A DNA stretch of 64,000 bases from the NCBI RefSeq assembly GCF_003610255.1, contig NZ_RAPS01000001.1, positions 1,550,001 to 1,614,000 of the forward strand, written 5' to 3'. Position 1 is the stretch's first letter. Every line of letters begins with the position of its first letter. This DNA comes from Streptomyces sp. TLI_171. GTDB taxonomy: Bacteria > Actinomycetota > Actinomycetes > Streptomycetales > Streptomycetaceae. The notes beneath the pieces are model-generated. The model was given only the letters and a program-made list of their open reading frames with translations, did no database searches and was not told the origin of the DNA. The position numbers and the translations under genes are program-made. Below, in pieces: positions 34,451-41,536 of this stretch.

Positions 34451-35224
34451 TCAGGGCTGCTGGTGGCGGCCCGGGGTGGTGCCGAAGGCGTGCCGGAACG
34501 CCTCGATGAAGGCGCTCGGCGAGCGGAAGCCGCAGGCGGCGGCGGTCGCCGTGACGGAGCGGCCCTCGGCGAGCAGCACCAGGGAGTGCTGGAGCCGCAG
34601 TTGGGTGCGCCACTGCGGAAAGCCCAGCCCGAGTTCGCGGCGGAACAGCCGGCTCAGGGTGCGCTCGGCGGCGCCGACGGCCCGGCCCAGCTCCGCCAGC
34701 GAACGCTCGTCGGCGGGATCGGCGGCCAGCAGCCCCGCCACCTCCCGCAGCCGCGGGTCCGCCGGCTGCGGGAGCCCGAGCGGGAGTTCGGGGGCGTGCG
34801 CGAGCTGGTCCAGCGCGGCCTGCTCCAGCGTGCGGGCCGGACGCCCGGTGGGGGCGTCGGGCCCGGTGAGGTGCGCGATGATCTCGCGCAGCAGCGGGGT
34901 GACGGCCAGCACGGCGGGCCCGGCCAGCCGCAGCGGATTCGTCGCGGCCGGGAACACCAGACACCTCAACTCGCTCGGCCCGTGTGCCTGCTGGGCGTGC
35001 GGCACACCCGCCGGCAGCCACACCGCCCGGTGCGGCGGCACCACCCACTGCCCGTGCGGCGTGCTCACCCGCAGCACACCCAGGCCCGGGCTGATCAGCT
35101 GGTTGACCTCGTGCCAGTGCCACTCGATCCGCTCCCGGTTCGCCAACGGGCGGCGGCTCGGGGCGACTTCCTTCAGGTGCGCCGGCTCCGGGTGCCCGTC
35201 GGAGGCTTGGCGGGTTGGCGACAT
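34451..35224 (-). CDS. AraC-family regulator with cupin sensor domain
   Basis: This 257-residue protein has an N-terminal cupin-like effector domain (IEWHWHEVNQLISPGLGVLRV, then WVVPPHRAVWLPAGVPH) and a C-terminal AraC DNA-binding domain with two helix-turn-helices (RSLAELGRAVGAAERTLSRLF and SVTATAAACGFRSPSAFIEAF). This layout is common in regulators of neighbouring exporters. ATG at 35224 lies 54 bp from the divergent MFS gene start, so it probably controls that exporter. TATTCT eight bases before the ATG could be its -10. Confidence 0.9.
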   Translation of the reverse strand: MSPTRQASDGHPEPAHLKEVAPSRRPLANRERIEWHWHEVNQLISPGLGVLRVSTPHGQWVVPPHRAVWLPAGVPHAQQAHGPSELRCLVFPAATNPLRLAGPAVLAVTPLLREIIAHLTGPDAPTGRPARTLEQAALDQLAHAPELPLGLPQPADPRLREVAGLLAADPADERSLAELGRAVGAAERTLSRLFRRELGLGFPQWRTQLRLQHSLVLLAEGRSVTATAAACGFRSPSAFIEAFRHAFGTTPGRHQQP

Positions 35225-35278
35225 GGATTGGCAGAATACCGGAAGCCCGCACGGCAGTGCGGCGGCCAGGCTGGTCGC

Positions 35279-36472
35279 ATGACGATCGAGACGGCCGGCG
35301 TGTGGCGCCGGATGCGGATGTGGGGCACGGCGCACGCCGTGGACGACCTCTACCAGGGCCTGGTGCCCGCGGTGGTCCCGTACTTCGTGCTGGAGCGCGG
35401 CTACGGGTACGTCGCCGCGGGCGGGTTGACGCTGGCGGCGACGCTCGGCAGCGCGATTCCGCAGCCGCTGGTCGGGCTGCTGGTGGACCGCCGACCGCTG
35501 CCCTGGCTCTCCGCCGCCGGGCTCGCGCTGGCCGGCCTCGGCGTCGGCCTGAGCGGGCTCGCCGACGGGTACGCGCAGGTGTGGCTGCTGGTGCTGCTCT
35601 CCGGGCTCGGCGTCGCGGCCTTCCACCCCGCCGCCGGGCGGGCCGCCCGGGAGGCGGCCGGGGACTCGGCCGGCGCGATGAGCGTCTTCGCCGCGGGCGG
35701 CAGCGCCGGCTTCTTCCTGGCGCCCGTCCTGGCCACCCCGCTGCTGGCCGCCTGGGGCGTGCGGGCGACCGCGGTGTTCGTGCTGCCGGCCCTGCTGATG
35801 GCGGCGTTCCTGTTCCGCGCCCGGCACCGCACGTACGCGCACGCCGGCGGCGGGGCGAAGCGCACCGGCAAGGACCGGTGGGGTCCGTTCATGGTGCTGA
35901 CGGGCGTCGAGATCGTCCGCTCGGTGGTCTTCTTCGGCGTCAGCACCTTCATCGAGCTGTACTGGCTCCGCCAGTTGCACGCCTCCCACCTGCTGGCGGG
36001 CGCCGCCCTCACCTGCTTCCTGCTCGGCGGCGTGGCCGGCACCCTCGGCGGCGGCCGGCTCGCGGACCGGATCGGCATGGTGCGCACCGCCCAGTGGGGC
36101 ACCGCGCTCACCGTCCCGGCCCTGGTGCTGCTGCGGGTGACACCGGGTCAGTGGGCGCCGCTGCTGTTCGCGGTGCTGGCCGGGGCGACGCTCAACCTGC
36201 CCTTCGCCGTCCTGGTCAAGCTCGGCCAGGACTACCTGCCCACCCGCCCCGGCACCGCCGCCGGCGTCACCCTCGGCCTGGCCGTCAGCGTCGGCGGCCT
36301 GATCGCCCCGCTGTTCGGCCTGCTCGCCCAGCACCACGGCCCGCAGGGCGTCCTGGCCCTCCTCCCGGCGATCCCGCTGCTGGGCGTCGCCCTCGGCGCG
36401 TTCATGGTCGAACCGGGCCGTTGGAAGGACGAGGACGCGGCGTCGCTCCGCGAACTGGCCGGGCGGGCCTAG
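35279..36472 (+). CDS. MFS exporter, fosmidomycin-resistance (Fsr)-like
   Basis: This 397-residue protein has 12 hydrophobic segments. HAVDDLYQGLVPAVVPYFVLERGY at the N-terminus and FFGVSTFIELYWLRQLHAS with LGGVAGTLGGGRLADRIG in the second half are typical of the Fsr-type drug exporter group of the major facilitator superfamily. The start at 35279 is supported by CAGGCT (35267-35272) six bases upstream, a leaderless-type promoter in the 54-bp gap shared with the divergent AraC regulator. Substrate unknown. Confidence 0.87.
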   Translation: MTIETAGVWRRMRMWGTAHAVDDLYQGLVPAVVPYFVLERGYGYVAAGGLTLAATLGSAIPQPLVGLLVDRRPLPWLSAAGLALAGLGVGLSGLADGYAQVWLLVLLSGLGVAAFHPAAGRAAREAAGDSAGAMSVFAAGGSAGFFLAPVLATPLLAAWGVRATAVFVLPALLMAAFLFRARHRTYAHAGGGAKRTGKDRWGPFMVLTGVEIVRSVVFFGVSTFIELYWLRQLHASHLLAGAALTCFLLGGVAGTLGGGRLADRIGMVRTAQWGTALTVPALVLLRVTPGQWAPLLFAVLAGATLNLPFAVLVKLGQDYLPTRPGTAAGVTLGLAVSVGGLIAPLFGLLAQHHGPQGVLALLPAIPLLGVALGAFMVEPGRWKDEDAASLRELAGRA

Positions 36473-36485
36473 GCTGGCGGGCATG
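36470..36485 (+). promoter_or_regulatory. Leaderless-type -10 element (TAGGCT-N7-ATG)
   Basis: TAGGCT at 36470-36475 starts inside the MFS stop codon region and is seven bases from the ATG at 36483. It gives the PPOX gene its own promoter despite the 10-bp gap to the MFS gene. Confidence 0.6.
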
Positions 36486-36950
36486 AGCCCTTCGATCGCC
36501 ACCAATACCCGGGTGGAGCTGGCCGAACTGCTGGAGTTCGTCCGCCCGCGCCACCGCGCGCTGCTGATCACCCGCCGTGCCGACGGCACCCCGCAGGCCT
36601 CGCCGTTGACCTGCGGGGTGGACGACTCCGGCCGAATCGTCCTGTCCACCTACCCGGAGCGGGCGAAGACCCGCAACGCCCGGCGCGACGCCGCGGTGAG
36701 CGTGGTGGTGCTGTCGGACGAGTGGAACGGCCCGTGGGTGCAGGTGGACGGCGAGGCCGAGGTGCTGGACATGCCGGAGGCGCTGGAGCCGCTGGTGGAG
36801 TACTACCGGAACATCGCCGGCGAGCACCCGAACTGGGCCGAGTACCGCGAGGCGATGCGCCGGCAGGACAAGTCGCTGATCCGGATCACCCCGCGCCGCT
36901 GGGGCCCGATCGCGACCGGCGGCTTCCCGGCCCGCCTGGTGGAGCAGTAG
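36483..36950 (+). CDS. PPOX-class (pyridoxamine-5'-phosphate-oxidase-like) flavin/F420-binding protein
   Basis: This 155-residue split-barrel protein reads RHRALLITRRADGTPQASPLT, SGRIVLSTYPERAKTRNARRD, VSVVVLSDEWNGPWVQVDGEAEV and ITPRRWGPIATGGFPARLVE. This is the pattern of the F420-dependent PPOX/FDOR-B family in actinobacteria, where members reduce varied substrates such as biliverdin or quinones. Full length for that family. The ATG follows a TAGGCT element by seven bases. The IS5-family element has inserted 24 bp after its stop and leaves it intact. Confidence 0.87.
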   Translation: MSPSIATNTRVELAELLEFVRPRHRALLITRRADGTPQASPLTCGVDDSGRIVLSTYPERAKTRNARRDAAVSVVVLSDEWNGPWVQVDGEAEVLDMPEALEPLVEYYRNIAGEHPNWAEYREAMRRQDKSLIRITPRRWGPIATGGFPARLVEQ

Positions 36951-36974
36951 CGGCCCGGTCCGGGACCGCCCTAG

Positions 36975-36997
36975 GGCGCGTATCTGGTTGTGATCAA
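36975..36997 (+). repeat. IS left terminal inverted repeat
   Basis: The left end begins GGCGCGTATCTGG and ends GTGATCAA. It matches the reverse complement of 38033-38055 at 20 of 23 positions. Confidence 0.92.
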
Positions 36998-37047
36998 TTT
37001 GCAGGTTCTGCCCTCGTAGTGGGCCCTGGTCCGGTAGATCGTGTTGT

Positions 37048-37530
37048 GTGACGCGAGTGCAACTGACGGACGCTGAGTGGGAGTTCATCGAGCCGTACCT
37101 GCCGATCGGTGAGTACGGCCCGTACCCCGAGCGGTTGCGTCGGCAGTTCGAGGGCGTGATCTGGCGGTTCCGGACAGGCGGCCAGTGGCGGGAGGTGCCG
37201 GGCGAGTTCGGGGCCTGGTCGACGGTCCACAACCGCTTCCGGCAGTGGCGGGACGCCGGGGTGTTCGAGGCTCTGCTGGAGGGCGCGATCGCGGAGGCGG
37301 CCAAGCGGGGCGAGGTGGACCTGTCCCTGGTCGGCGTGGACTCCACGACCGTTCGGGCCCACCACGACGCCGCCGGGATGCACCTCGACCCCGACACGCT
37401 CGCCGACCTGGAGAAGGCCGCCGAGGAAGCTGAGAGGGCCCGGCAAAAGGGGGCAGCTCGGAGGGACAAGGCGGGCAGGGTGCCACGGACGAGCGGCGGC
37501 GTGTGCGACGCAGGCGAAAGCTCCGCCTGA
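37048..37530 (+). CDS. IS5-family transposase, OrfA (N-terminal frame)
   Basis: This 160-residue frame gives MTRVQLTDAEWEFIEPYLP, the DUF4096-type N-terminal domain of IS5-family transposases, then the first catalytic aspartate D98 in VGVDSTTVRAHHDA. Read alone it ends shortly after the frameshift site. At the A_AAG_GGG heptamer (37446-37452) ribosomes can shift -1 into the second frame to make the full transposase. GTG start. Confidence 0.9.
   Translation: MTRVQLTDAEWEFIEPYLPIGEYGPYPERLRRQFEGVIWRFRTGGQWREVPGEFGAWSTVHNRFRQWRDAGVFEALLEGAIAEAAKRGEVDLSLVGVDSTTVRAHHDAAGMHLDPDTLADLEKAAEEAERARQKGAARRDKAGRVPRTSGGVCDAGESSA
37446..37452 (+). other. Programmed -1 ribosomal frameshift heptamer
   Basis: In the OrfA frame the heptamer reads A_AAG_GGG, a perfect X_XXY_YYZ slippery sequence. 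A -1 slip joins OrfA to OrfB without any stop in between. Such frameshifting is known for many IS5-family elements. Confidence 0.8.
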
Positions 37531-38036
37531 AGGCCGCCCTGCTCGGACGGTCCAGGGGCGGCCAGACCAGCAAGGTCCACATCGCAGGCGAGCGCAAGTG
37601 CCGTCCGCTGGCCTTCGTCCTGACCGAGGGCCAGGCCGCCGACAGCCCGCAGTTCATCCCCGTCCTGAAGAAGATCCGGGTCCGCGGGCCGCTCGGCCGC
37701 CCGCGCACCCGGCCCGACGCGGTCGCCGGGGACAAGGCCTACTCGTCCCGCGGCAACCGCGCCTGCCTGCGTAAACGCCACATCAAGGCCGTCATCCCGG
37801 AGAAAGCCGACCAAGCTGCCAACCGCAAGAAGAAGGGCAGCGAGGGCGGCCGCCCCATCAGCCACGACGCCGAGCTCTACAAGGACCGCAACACCGTCGA
37901 GCGCCTGATCAACAAGCTCAAGGCCTGGCGGGGCATCGCCACCCGGTTCGACAAGAAGCCCGAGAGCTACCTCGCCGGCCTCCACCTTCGCGGCGCGATG
38001 ATCTGGATCAAGGACCTCACCAGGACCACCCCTTGA
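37446..38036 (+). CDS. IS5-family transposase, OrfB (C-terminal frame)
   Basis: From the slip site this frame encodes about 196 residues: ALLGRSRGGQTSKVHIAGE, the second catalytic aspartate in DAVAGDKAYSSRGNRA, and the catalytic glutamate in YKDRNTVERLINKLKAWRG. Together with D98 of OrfA these complete the DDE triad. No internal stop is present, so the fused enzyme of about 330 residues should be functional. The stop lies inside the right inverted repeat. Confidence 0.88.
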   Translation, partial: KGGSSEGQGGQGATDERRRVRRRRKLRLKAALLGRSRGGQTSKVHIAGERKCRPLAFVLTEGQAADSPQFIPVLKKIRVRGPLGRPRTRPDAVAGDKAYSSRGNRACLRKRHIKAVIPEKADQAANRKKKGSEGGRPISHDAELYKDRNTVERLINKLKAWRGIATRFDKKPESYLAGLHLRGAMIWIKDLTRTTP

Positions 38037-38055
38037 TCACGACCAAATACGCTCC
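38033..38055 (-). repeat. IS right terminal inverted repeat
   Basis: Read inward it begins GGAGCGTATTTGG and ends GTGATCAA. It overlaps the transposase stop codon (TGA at 38034-38036). Confidence 0.92.
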
Positions 38056-39150
38056 CTAGCGGCGCGGCTCGACGGCGTAGCCGTACTGGACGGGCCAGCT
38101 GCGCGGGGCGTCGAGGGTGCGGGCGGCGTGGTGCGGCCAGTACGGGTTGCGGAGCAGCTCGCGGCCGAGCATCACCGCGTCGGCGCGGCCGTCGGCGACG
38201 ATCCGCTCGGCCTGTTCGGCGTCGGTGATCAGGCCGACCGCGTTGACCGGCAGGCCGGCCTCGCGGCGGATCTGCTCGGCGAACGGCACCTGGTAGCCGG
38301 GCTCGATGGTCATCTGCGCGTGCGGGACGTTGCCGCCGGTGGAGACGTCGATCAGGTCGACGCCGACGGCCTGCAGCTCCTTGGCGAGCAGCACGGCCTC
38401 CTCGGCGGTCCAGCTGGGCTCGTCGGGACGCCAGTCGGTGGCGGAGACCCGGAAGAAGACCGGCAGGTCGGCGGGCCAGACGGCCCGCACCGCGGTGGCG
38501 ATCTCGCGGGCGAGGCGGCTGCGCCCGGCGAAGTCGCCGCCGTAGCCGTCGGTGCGGTGGTTGGAGATCGGGGAGAGGAACTGGTGGACCAGGTAGCCGT
38601 GGGCGCCGTGCACCTCGGCGACCTGGAAGCCGGCTGCGGCGGCGCGGCGGGCGGCGGCGGCGAAGTCCTCGACCAGTTCGGCGATCTGCGCTTCCGTCAG
38701 TTCGGCCGGCACGGGGTAGCCCTCGTTGAACGGCAGCGCGGAGGCGCCGACGACCGGCCAGCCGCCCTCCTCGACGGGGAGCGGGCCGCCGCCGGCGCCG
38801 GGCTTGTTGGTCGAGGCCTTGCGCCCGGCGTGGGCGAGCTGGATGGCGGGCACGGCGCCGTGCTGGGTGATCAGGGCGGCGACCCGGGCCAGCTGCTCCT
38901 GCTGGCGGTCGTTCCACAGGCCGAGGTCCCACGGGGAGATCCGGCCGTCGGGGCGGACGCCGGTGGCCTCGACCATGACCAGGCCGGCGCCGCCGGCGGC
39001 GCGGGAGCCGAGGTGGGCGAGGTGGAAGTCGGTGACGGCGCCGGTGTCGGGGCCCTCGGCAGCGGCCGAGTACATGCACATCGGGCTGACCCAGACCCGG
39101 TTGGGGATGGTCAGGGAACGGAGGGTGATGGGCTCGAACAGGGCGCTCAC
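38056..39150 (-). CDS. NADH:flavin oxidoreductase, YqjM-type old yellow enzyme
   Basis: This 364-residue FMN TIM-barrel enzyme reduces alpha,beta-unsaturated carbonyls. It begins MSALFEPITLRSLTIPNRVW and carries SPMCMYSAAAEG, with the thermophilic/YqjM-type cysteine, then QLAHAGRKAST, VHGAHGYLVHQFLSPISNHR and the phosphate-binding VGLITDAEQAERIV and LGRELLRNPYW. The stop codon TAG lies within the CTAG target duplication of the IS element, so the insertion is immediately after the gene and leaves it whole. A divergent ArsR-like regulator starts 107 bp away and probably controls it. Confidence 0.92.
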   Translation of the reverse strand: MSALFEPITLRSLTIPNRVWVSPMCMYSAAAEGPDTGAVTDFHLAHLGSRAAGGAGLVMVEATGVRPDGRISPWDLGLWNDRQQEQLARVAALITQHGAVPAIQLAHAGRKASTNKPGAGGGPLPVEEGGWPVVGASALPFNEGYPVPAELTEAQIAELVEDFAAAARRAAAAGFQVAEVHGAHGYLVHQFLSPISNHRTDGYGGDFAGRSRLAREIATAVRAVWPADLPVFFRVSATDWRPDEPSWTAEEAVLLAKELQAVGVDLIDVSTGGNVPHAQMTIEPGYQVPFAEQIRREAGLPVNAVGLITDAEQAERIVADGRADAVMLGRELLRNPYWPHHAARTLDAPRSWPVQYGYAVEPRR

Positions 39151-39231
39151 GGCTGCCTTGTCCTTCCTGTGGTCCGGGCTCGGGTCTCTGCGCTTCGTAC
39201 GATAGCCACCGTACTACGACAGCTGTCAAAC

Positions 39232-39247
39232 TACGAGAGTTCTCGTA
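39232..39247. promoter_or_regulatory. Perfect 16-bp palindrome overlapping the ArsR-like gene promoter
   Basis: TACGAGAGTTCTCGTA is a perfect palindrome whose right end overlaps the -10 element TACTAT (39246-39251). TACTAT is six bases before the GTG at 39258. Half-site-like copies (TTCGTACGATAG, CGTACTACGAC) lie between 39194 and 39220. It is a likely autoregulatory operator. Confidence 0.7.
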
Positions 39248-39257
39248 CTATGGGGGC

Positions 39258-39620
39258 GTGACCATCGACCAGGACTGCCCGGGACTGCTGCCCGAGCCCG
39301 CCGCCGCGGAGCTGCAGCTGGCCTGCGTGCTGCATGCGCTGGCCGATCCGATCCGGCTGCGGATCGTCTCGGAGCTGGCCGGGGCCGGCGGCGACGAGCT
39401 GAACTGCCTGGCGTTCGAACTCCCGGTCACCAAGTCGACGATGACGCACCACTTCCGGGTGCTGCGCGAGGCCGGACTGATCCGCCAGCACCGGCGCGGC
39501 ACCTCGAAGATGAACACCCTGCGCGCCGCCGATCTGGCCGAGCGCTTCCCCGGCCTGCTGGAGGCCGTGCTGGCCGCCGCCCCGGCCTGCCCCAACTCCC
39601 CCGCGCCCGCCGCCCACTGA
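39258..39620 (+). CDS. ArsR-family winged-helix transcriptional regulator
   Basis: This 120-residue protein has the ArsR-type fold: CVLHALADPIRLRIVSELAG, the recognition helix region FELPVTKSTMTHHFRVLREAG and the wing LIRQHRRGTSKMNTLRAADL. Cysteines occur near both ends (DQDCPG, LACVL, LNCLAF, PACPN), but no clear metal site can be assigned. GTG at 39258 is fixed by TACTAT six bases upstream. It is divergent from the old yellow enzyme, so it probably represses it and itself and is released by a reactive electrophile or redox signal; the ligand is inferred. Confidence 0.88.
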   Translation: MTIDQDCPGLLPEPAAAELQLACVLHALADPIRLRIVSELAGAGGDELNCLAFELPVTKSTMTHHFRVLREAGLIRQHRRGTSKMNTLRAADLAERFPGLLEAVLAAAPACPNSPAPAAH

Positions 39621-39773
39621 GCGAGCCCGCGCAGGGCACGGCGCCCCGGAAGGCAGCTGACGACCCGTCAGCATCCGACGCCCCATGCCGCCCGGACGAT
39701 CTTTCCTGACACGGTCATGCCTGGTCACGCAGCCTTCACCGGAGTTGCGCCACTGTTCATCCCTCGTGGTCAT

Positions 39774-39787
39774 TTGGTCTATACCAA
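39774..39787. promoter_or_regulatory. DasR dre-like operator upstream of the glycan unit
   Basis: TTGGTCTATACCAA has TTGGT/ACCAA arms and shares the TGGTCTA-ACCA core of the DasR responsive element (ACTGGTCTAGACCACT is the known consensus). TAATCT at 39793-39798 just downstream is a plausible -10, so the site would overlap the promoter. Control by DasR or another GntR protein is inferred. Confidence 0.5.
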
Positions 39788-39838
39788 TCGGGTAATCTGA
39801 CCGGCGACAGGTGTCAATGTCCGGCCGTGGGGGGCCCA

Positions 39839-41521
39839 ATGACTGTCAATCACCTTCCGTCACCGCCATCCGATCAGGAGCTCTATTGGTATTTCGGGCC
39901 TCAGCGCCGCTGGGTCCCGCTGCTCTCCGCGCTCGCCTTCGTGGTCAGCGCGGCCACCATGTTCAGCTTCGCGCTGCGCACCCCGGCCCTCTGGCCGTTC
40001 CTCGCCGTCCTCGGCATCAACGTCGTCGCCCTGGCGCTGACCTGCCTGAACGGGCTGCGCCGCCGCCGCTTCACCCGGGCGGGCCACGAACTGCTCGCCG
40101 CCGCCTGGCAGCCCGCCGAACCGCCGTCCGTCGACCTCTACCTGCCGACCTGCGGCGAGCCGCTCGACATCCTCGAGAACGCCTACCGCGCGGTCGCCCG
40201 CACGGACTACCCCGGCACCCTGGACGTGTGGGTGCTCGACGACGGCGATCGGCCCGAAGTCGCAGCACTGGCAGCCGAGTTCGGATTCCACTACGTGGTG
40301 CGGCCGAACCGCGGCGAGTTCAAGAAGGCCGGCAACCTCAACCACGCGCTGACGCTGAGCAGCGCCGAGTACATCGCCATCCTGGACGCCGACTTCGCGC
40401 CCCGCGCGGACCTGCTGCAGCACCTGCTGCCGTACTTCGGCGACCCGAAGGTCGGCATCGTGCAGAGCCCGCAGTGCTTCGACACGCACGCCGAGATGGG
40501 CTGGGTGCAGCGCGCCGCCGGAGCCGCCCAGGAATGGTTCTTCCGCTGGGTGCAGCCCAGCCGCGACGCCTCCGACGCCGCGATCTGCTGCGGCTCCAAC
40601 GCGGTCTACCGGCGCGCCGCGATCGACGCCGCCGGCGGCTTCGCCCGGCTCGACCACAGCGAGGACATGTACACCGGACTCGCCCTGCACCAGCGGGGGT
40701 TCACCACCCGGTACGTGCCGGTGCTGGTCGCCAAGGGCACCTCGCCCGAGTCCACCACCAGCTTCGTCAACCAGCAGTACCGGTGGGCGATGGGGAACCT
40801 GCACCTGATCGGCGACCGGCCGACCCGGCGGGCGATGACCTGGCGGATGCGCCGCTGCTTCGACGAGGGCATCGTCGGCTACCTGGCCGCCGCCGTGAAC
40901 GTGCTCACCGCGCCGCTGCCGCCACTGGTCATGCTGTTCGCCTACCCGGGCGAGGTCCGTGCCTGGTACGTGCTGCCGATGCTCTCGCTGCTCTGGCTGT
41001 GGCACGTGCTGCTGCCCCGGGTCAGCCGCACCCGCTGGCGCTCCGAAGTGCTGCGCGCCAACGTCCTGATGAGCTTCGCCGCCGCCACCGCCTACTGGCA
41101 CACCCTGCGCGGCCGCAGCGCCGCCTGGGTGCCCACCGGCGTCGCCCGGTCCGGCCGCTCCGGCGGGATGGCTCGCAAGGTGCTGCTGGTCTCCCTGCTG
41201 TGGACGGCCGGCACGCTGGTCGCCACCGCCGCCGGCGTGGCCGCCGCCACCTACCTGCACGGCTGGCACACCACCTGGGGCCTGGCCCTGTACCTGGTCG
41301 TGCAACTGCACCTCGGCGTCCCGCTGATCCGCGACCTGTACGCCGAACTGCGGCCGCGCGCCGCCCGGTCGGCCGCCCCGGCGGCCGGCGCCGAACCCGG
41401 GGCCCGCCCGGCGATGCGGCCCAGGCGCTGGCCCGAGGCCCTCGCCGTCACGAGCACGCTCGCCCTGATCGCCCTGCTCGCTTCCGGCTGGGTGGCCCCG
41501 ATGCTGCCCTGGCTGGGCTGA
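39839..41521 (+). CDS. Processive family-2 glycosyltransferase (cellulose-synthase-like), membrane
   Basis: This 560-residue membrane enzyme polymerises a nucleotide-activated sugar and moves the chain outward. Two N-terminal helices (SALAFVVSAATMFSFAL, LAVLGINVVALALTCL) precede a GT-A domain with D134-D135 in VLDDGD, D183/D185 in ILDADF, E275-D276 in HSEDMYTG and the processivity motif QQYRW at 312-316. Several C-terminal helices follow. All catalytic residues are present. No PilZ domain is seen, so it may not need c-di-GMP. ATG at 39839 follows a G-rich stretch. It precedes the acyltransferase/GH16 fusion by 15 bases. Confidence 0.9.
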   Translation: MTVNHLPSPPSDQELYWYFGPQRRWVPLLSALAFVVSAATMFSFALRTPALWPFLAVLGINVVALALTCLNGLRRRRFTRAGHELLAAAWQPAEPPSVDLYLPTCGEPLDILENAYRAVARTDYPGTLDVWVLDDGDRPEVAALAAEFGFHYVVRPNRGEFKKAGNLNHALTLSSAEYIAILDADFAPRADLLQHLLPYFGDPKVGIVQSPQCFDTHAEMGWVQRAAGAAQEWFFRWVQPSRDASDAAICCGSNAVYRRAAIDAAGGFARLDHSEDMYTGLALHQRGFTTRYVPVLVAKGTSPESTTSFVNQQYRWAMGNLHLIGDRPTRRAMTWRMRRCFDEGIVGYLAAAVNVLTAPLPPLVMLFAYPGEVRAWYVLPMLSLLWLWHVLLPRVSRTRWRSEVLRANVLMSFAAATAYWHTLRGRSAAWVPTGVARSGRSGGMARKVLLVSLLWTAGTLVATAAGVAAATYLHGWHTTWGLALYLVVQLHLGVPLIRDLYAELRPRAARSAAPAAGAEPGARPAMRPRRWPEALAVTSTLALIALLASGWVAPMLPWLG

Positions 41522-41536
41522 AAGGTCCACGCTCCC

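Larger units (their letters stand above)
36975..38055 (+). mobile_element. Complete IS5-family insertion sequence, 1081 bp
   Basis: The element is bounded by 23-bp imperfect inverted repeats (36975-36997 and 38033-38055) with 20 of 23 positions identical; both contain CGTAT and GTGATCAA. It is flanked by CTAG on both sides (36971-36974 and 38056-38059), a 4-bp target duplication. It encodes a transposase in two frames joined by a -1 slippery site. All parts look intact, so it may be recently active. The right-hand CTAG also supplies the stop codon of the convergent old-yellow-enzyme gene. Confidence 0.93.
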
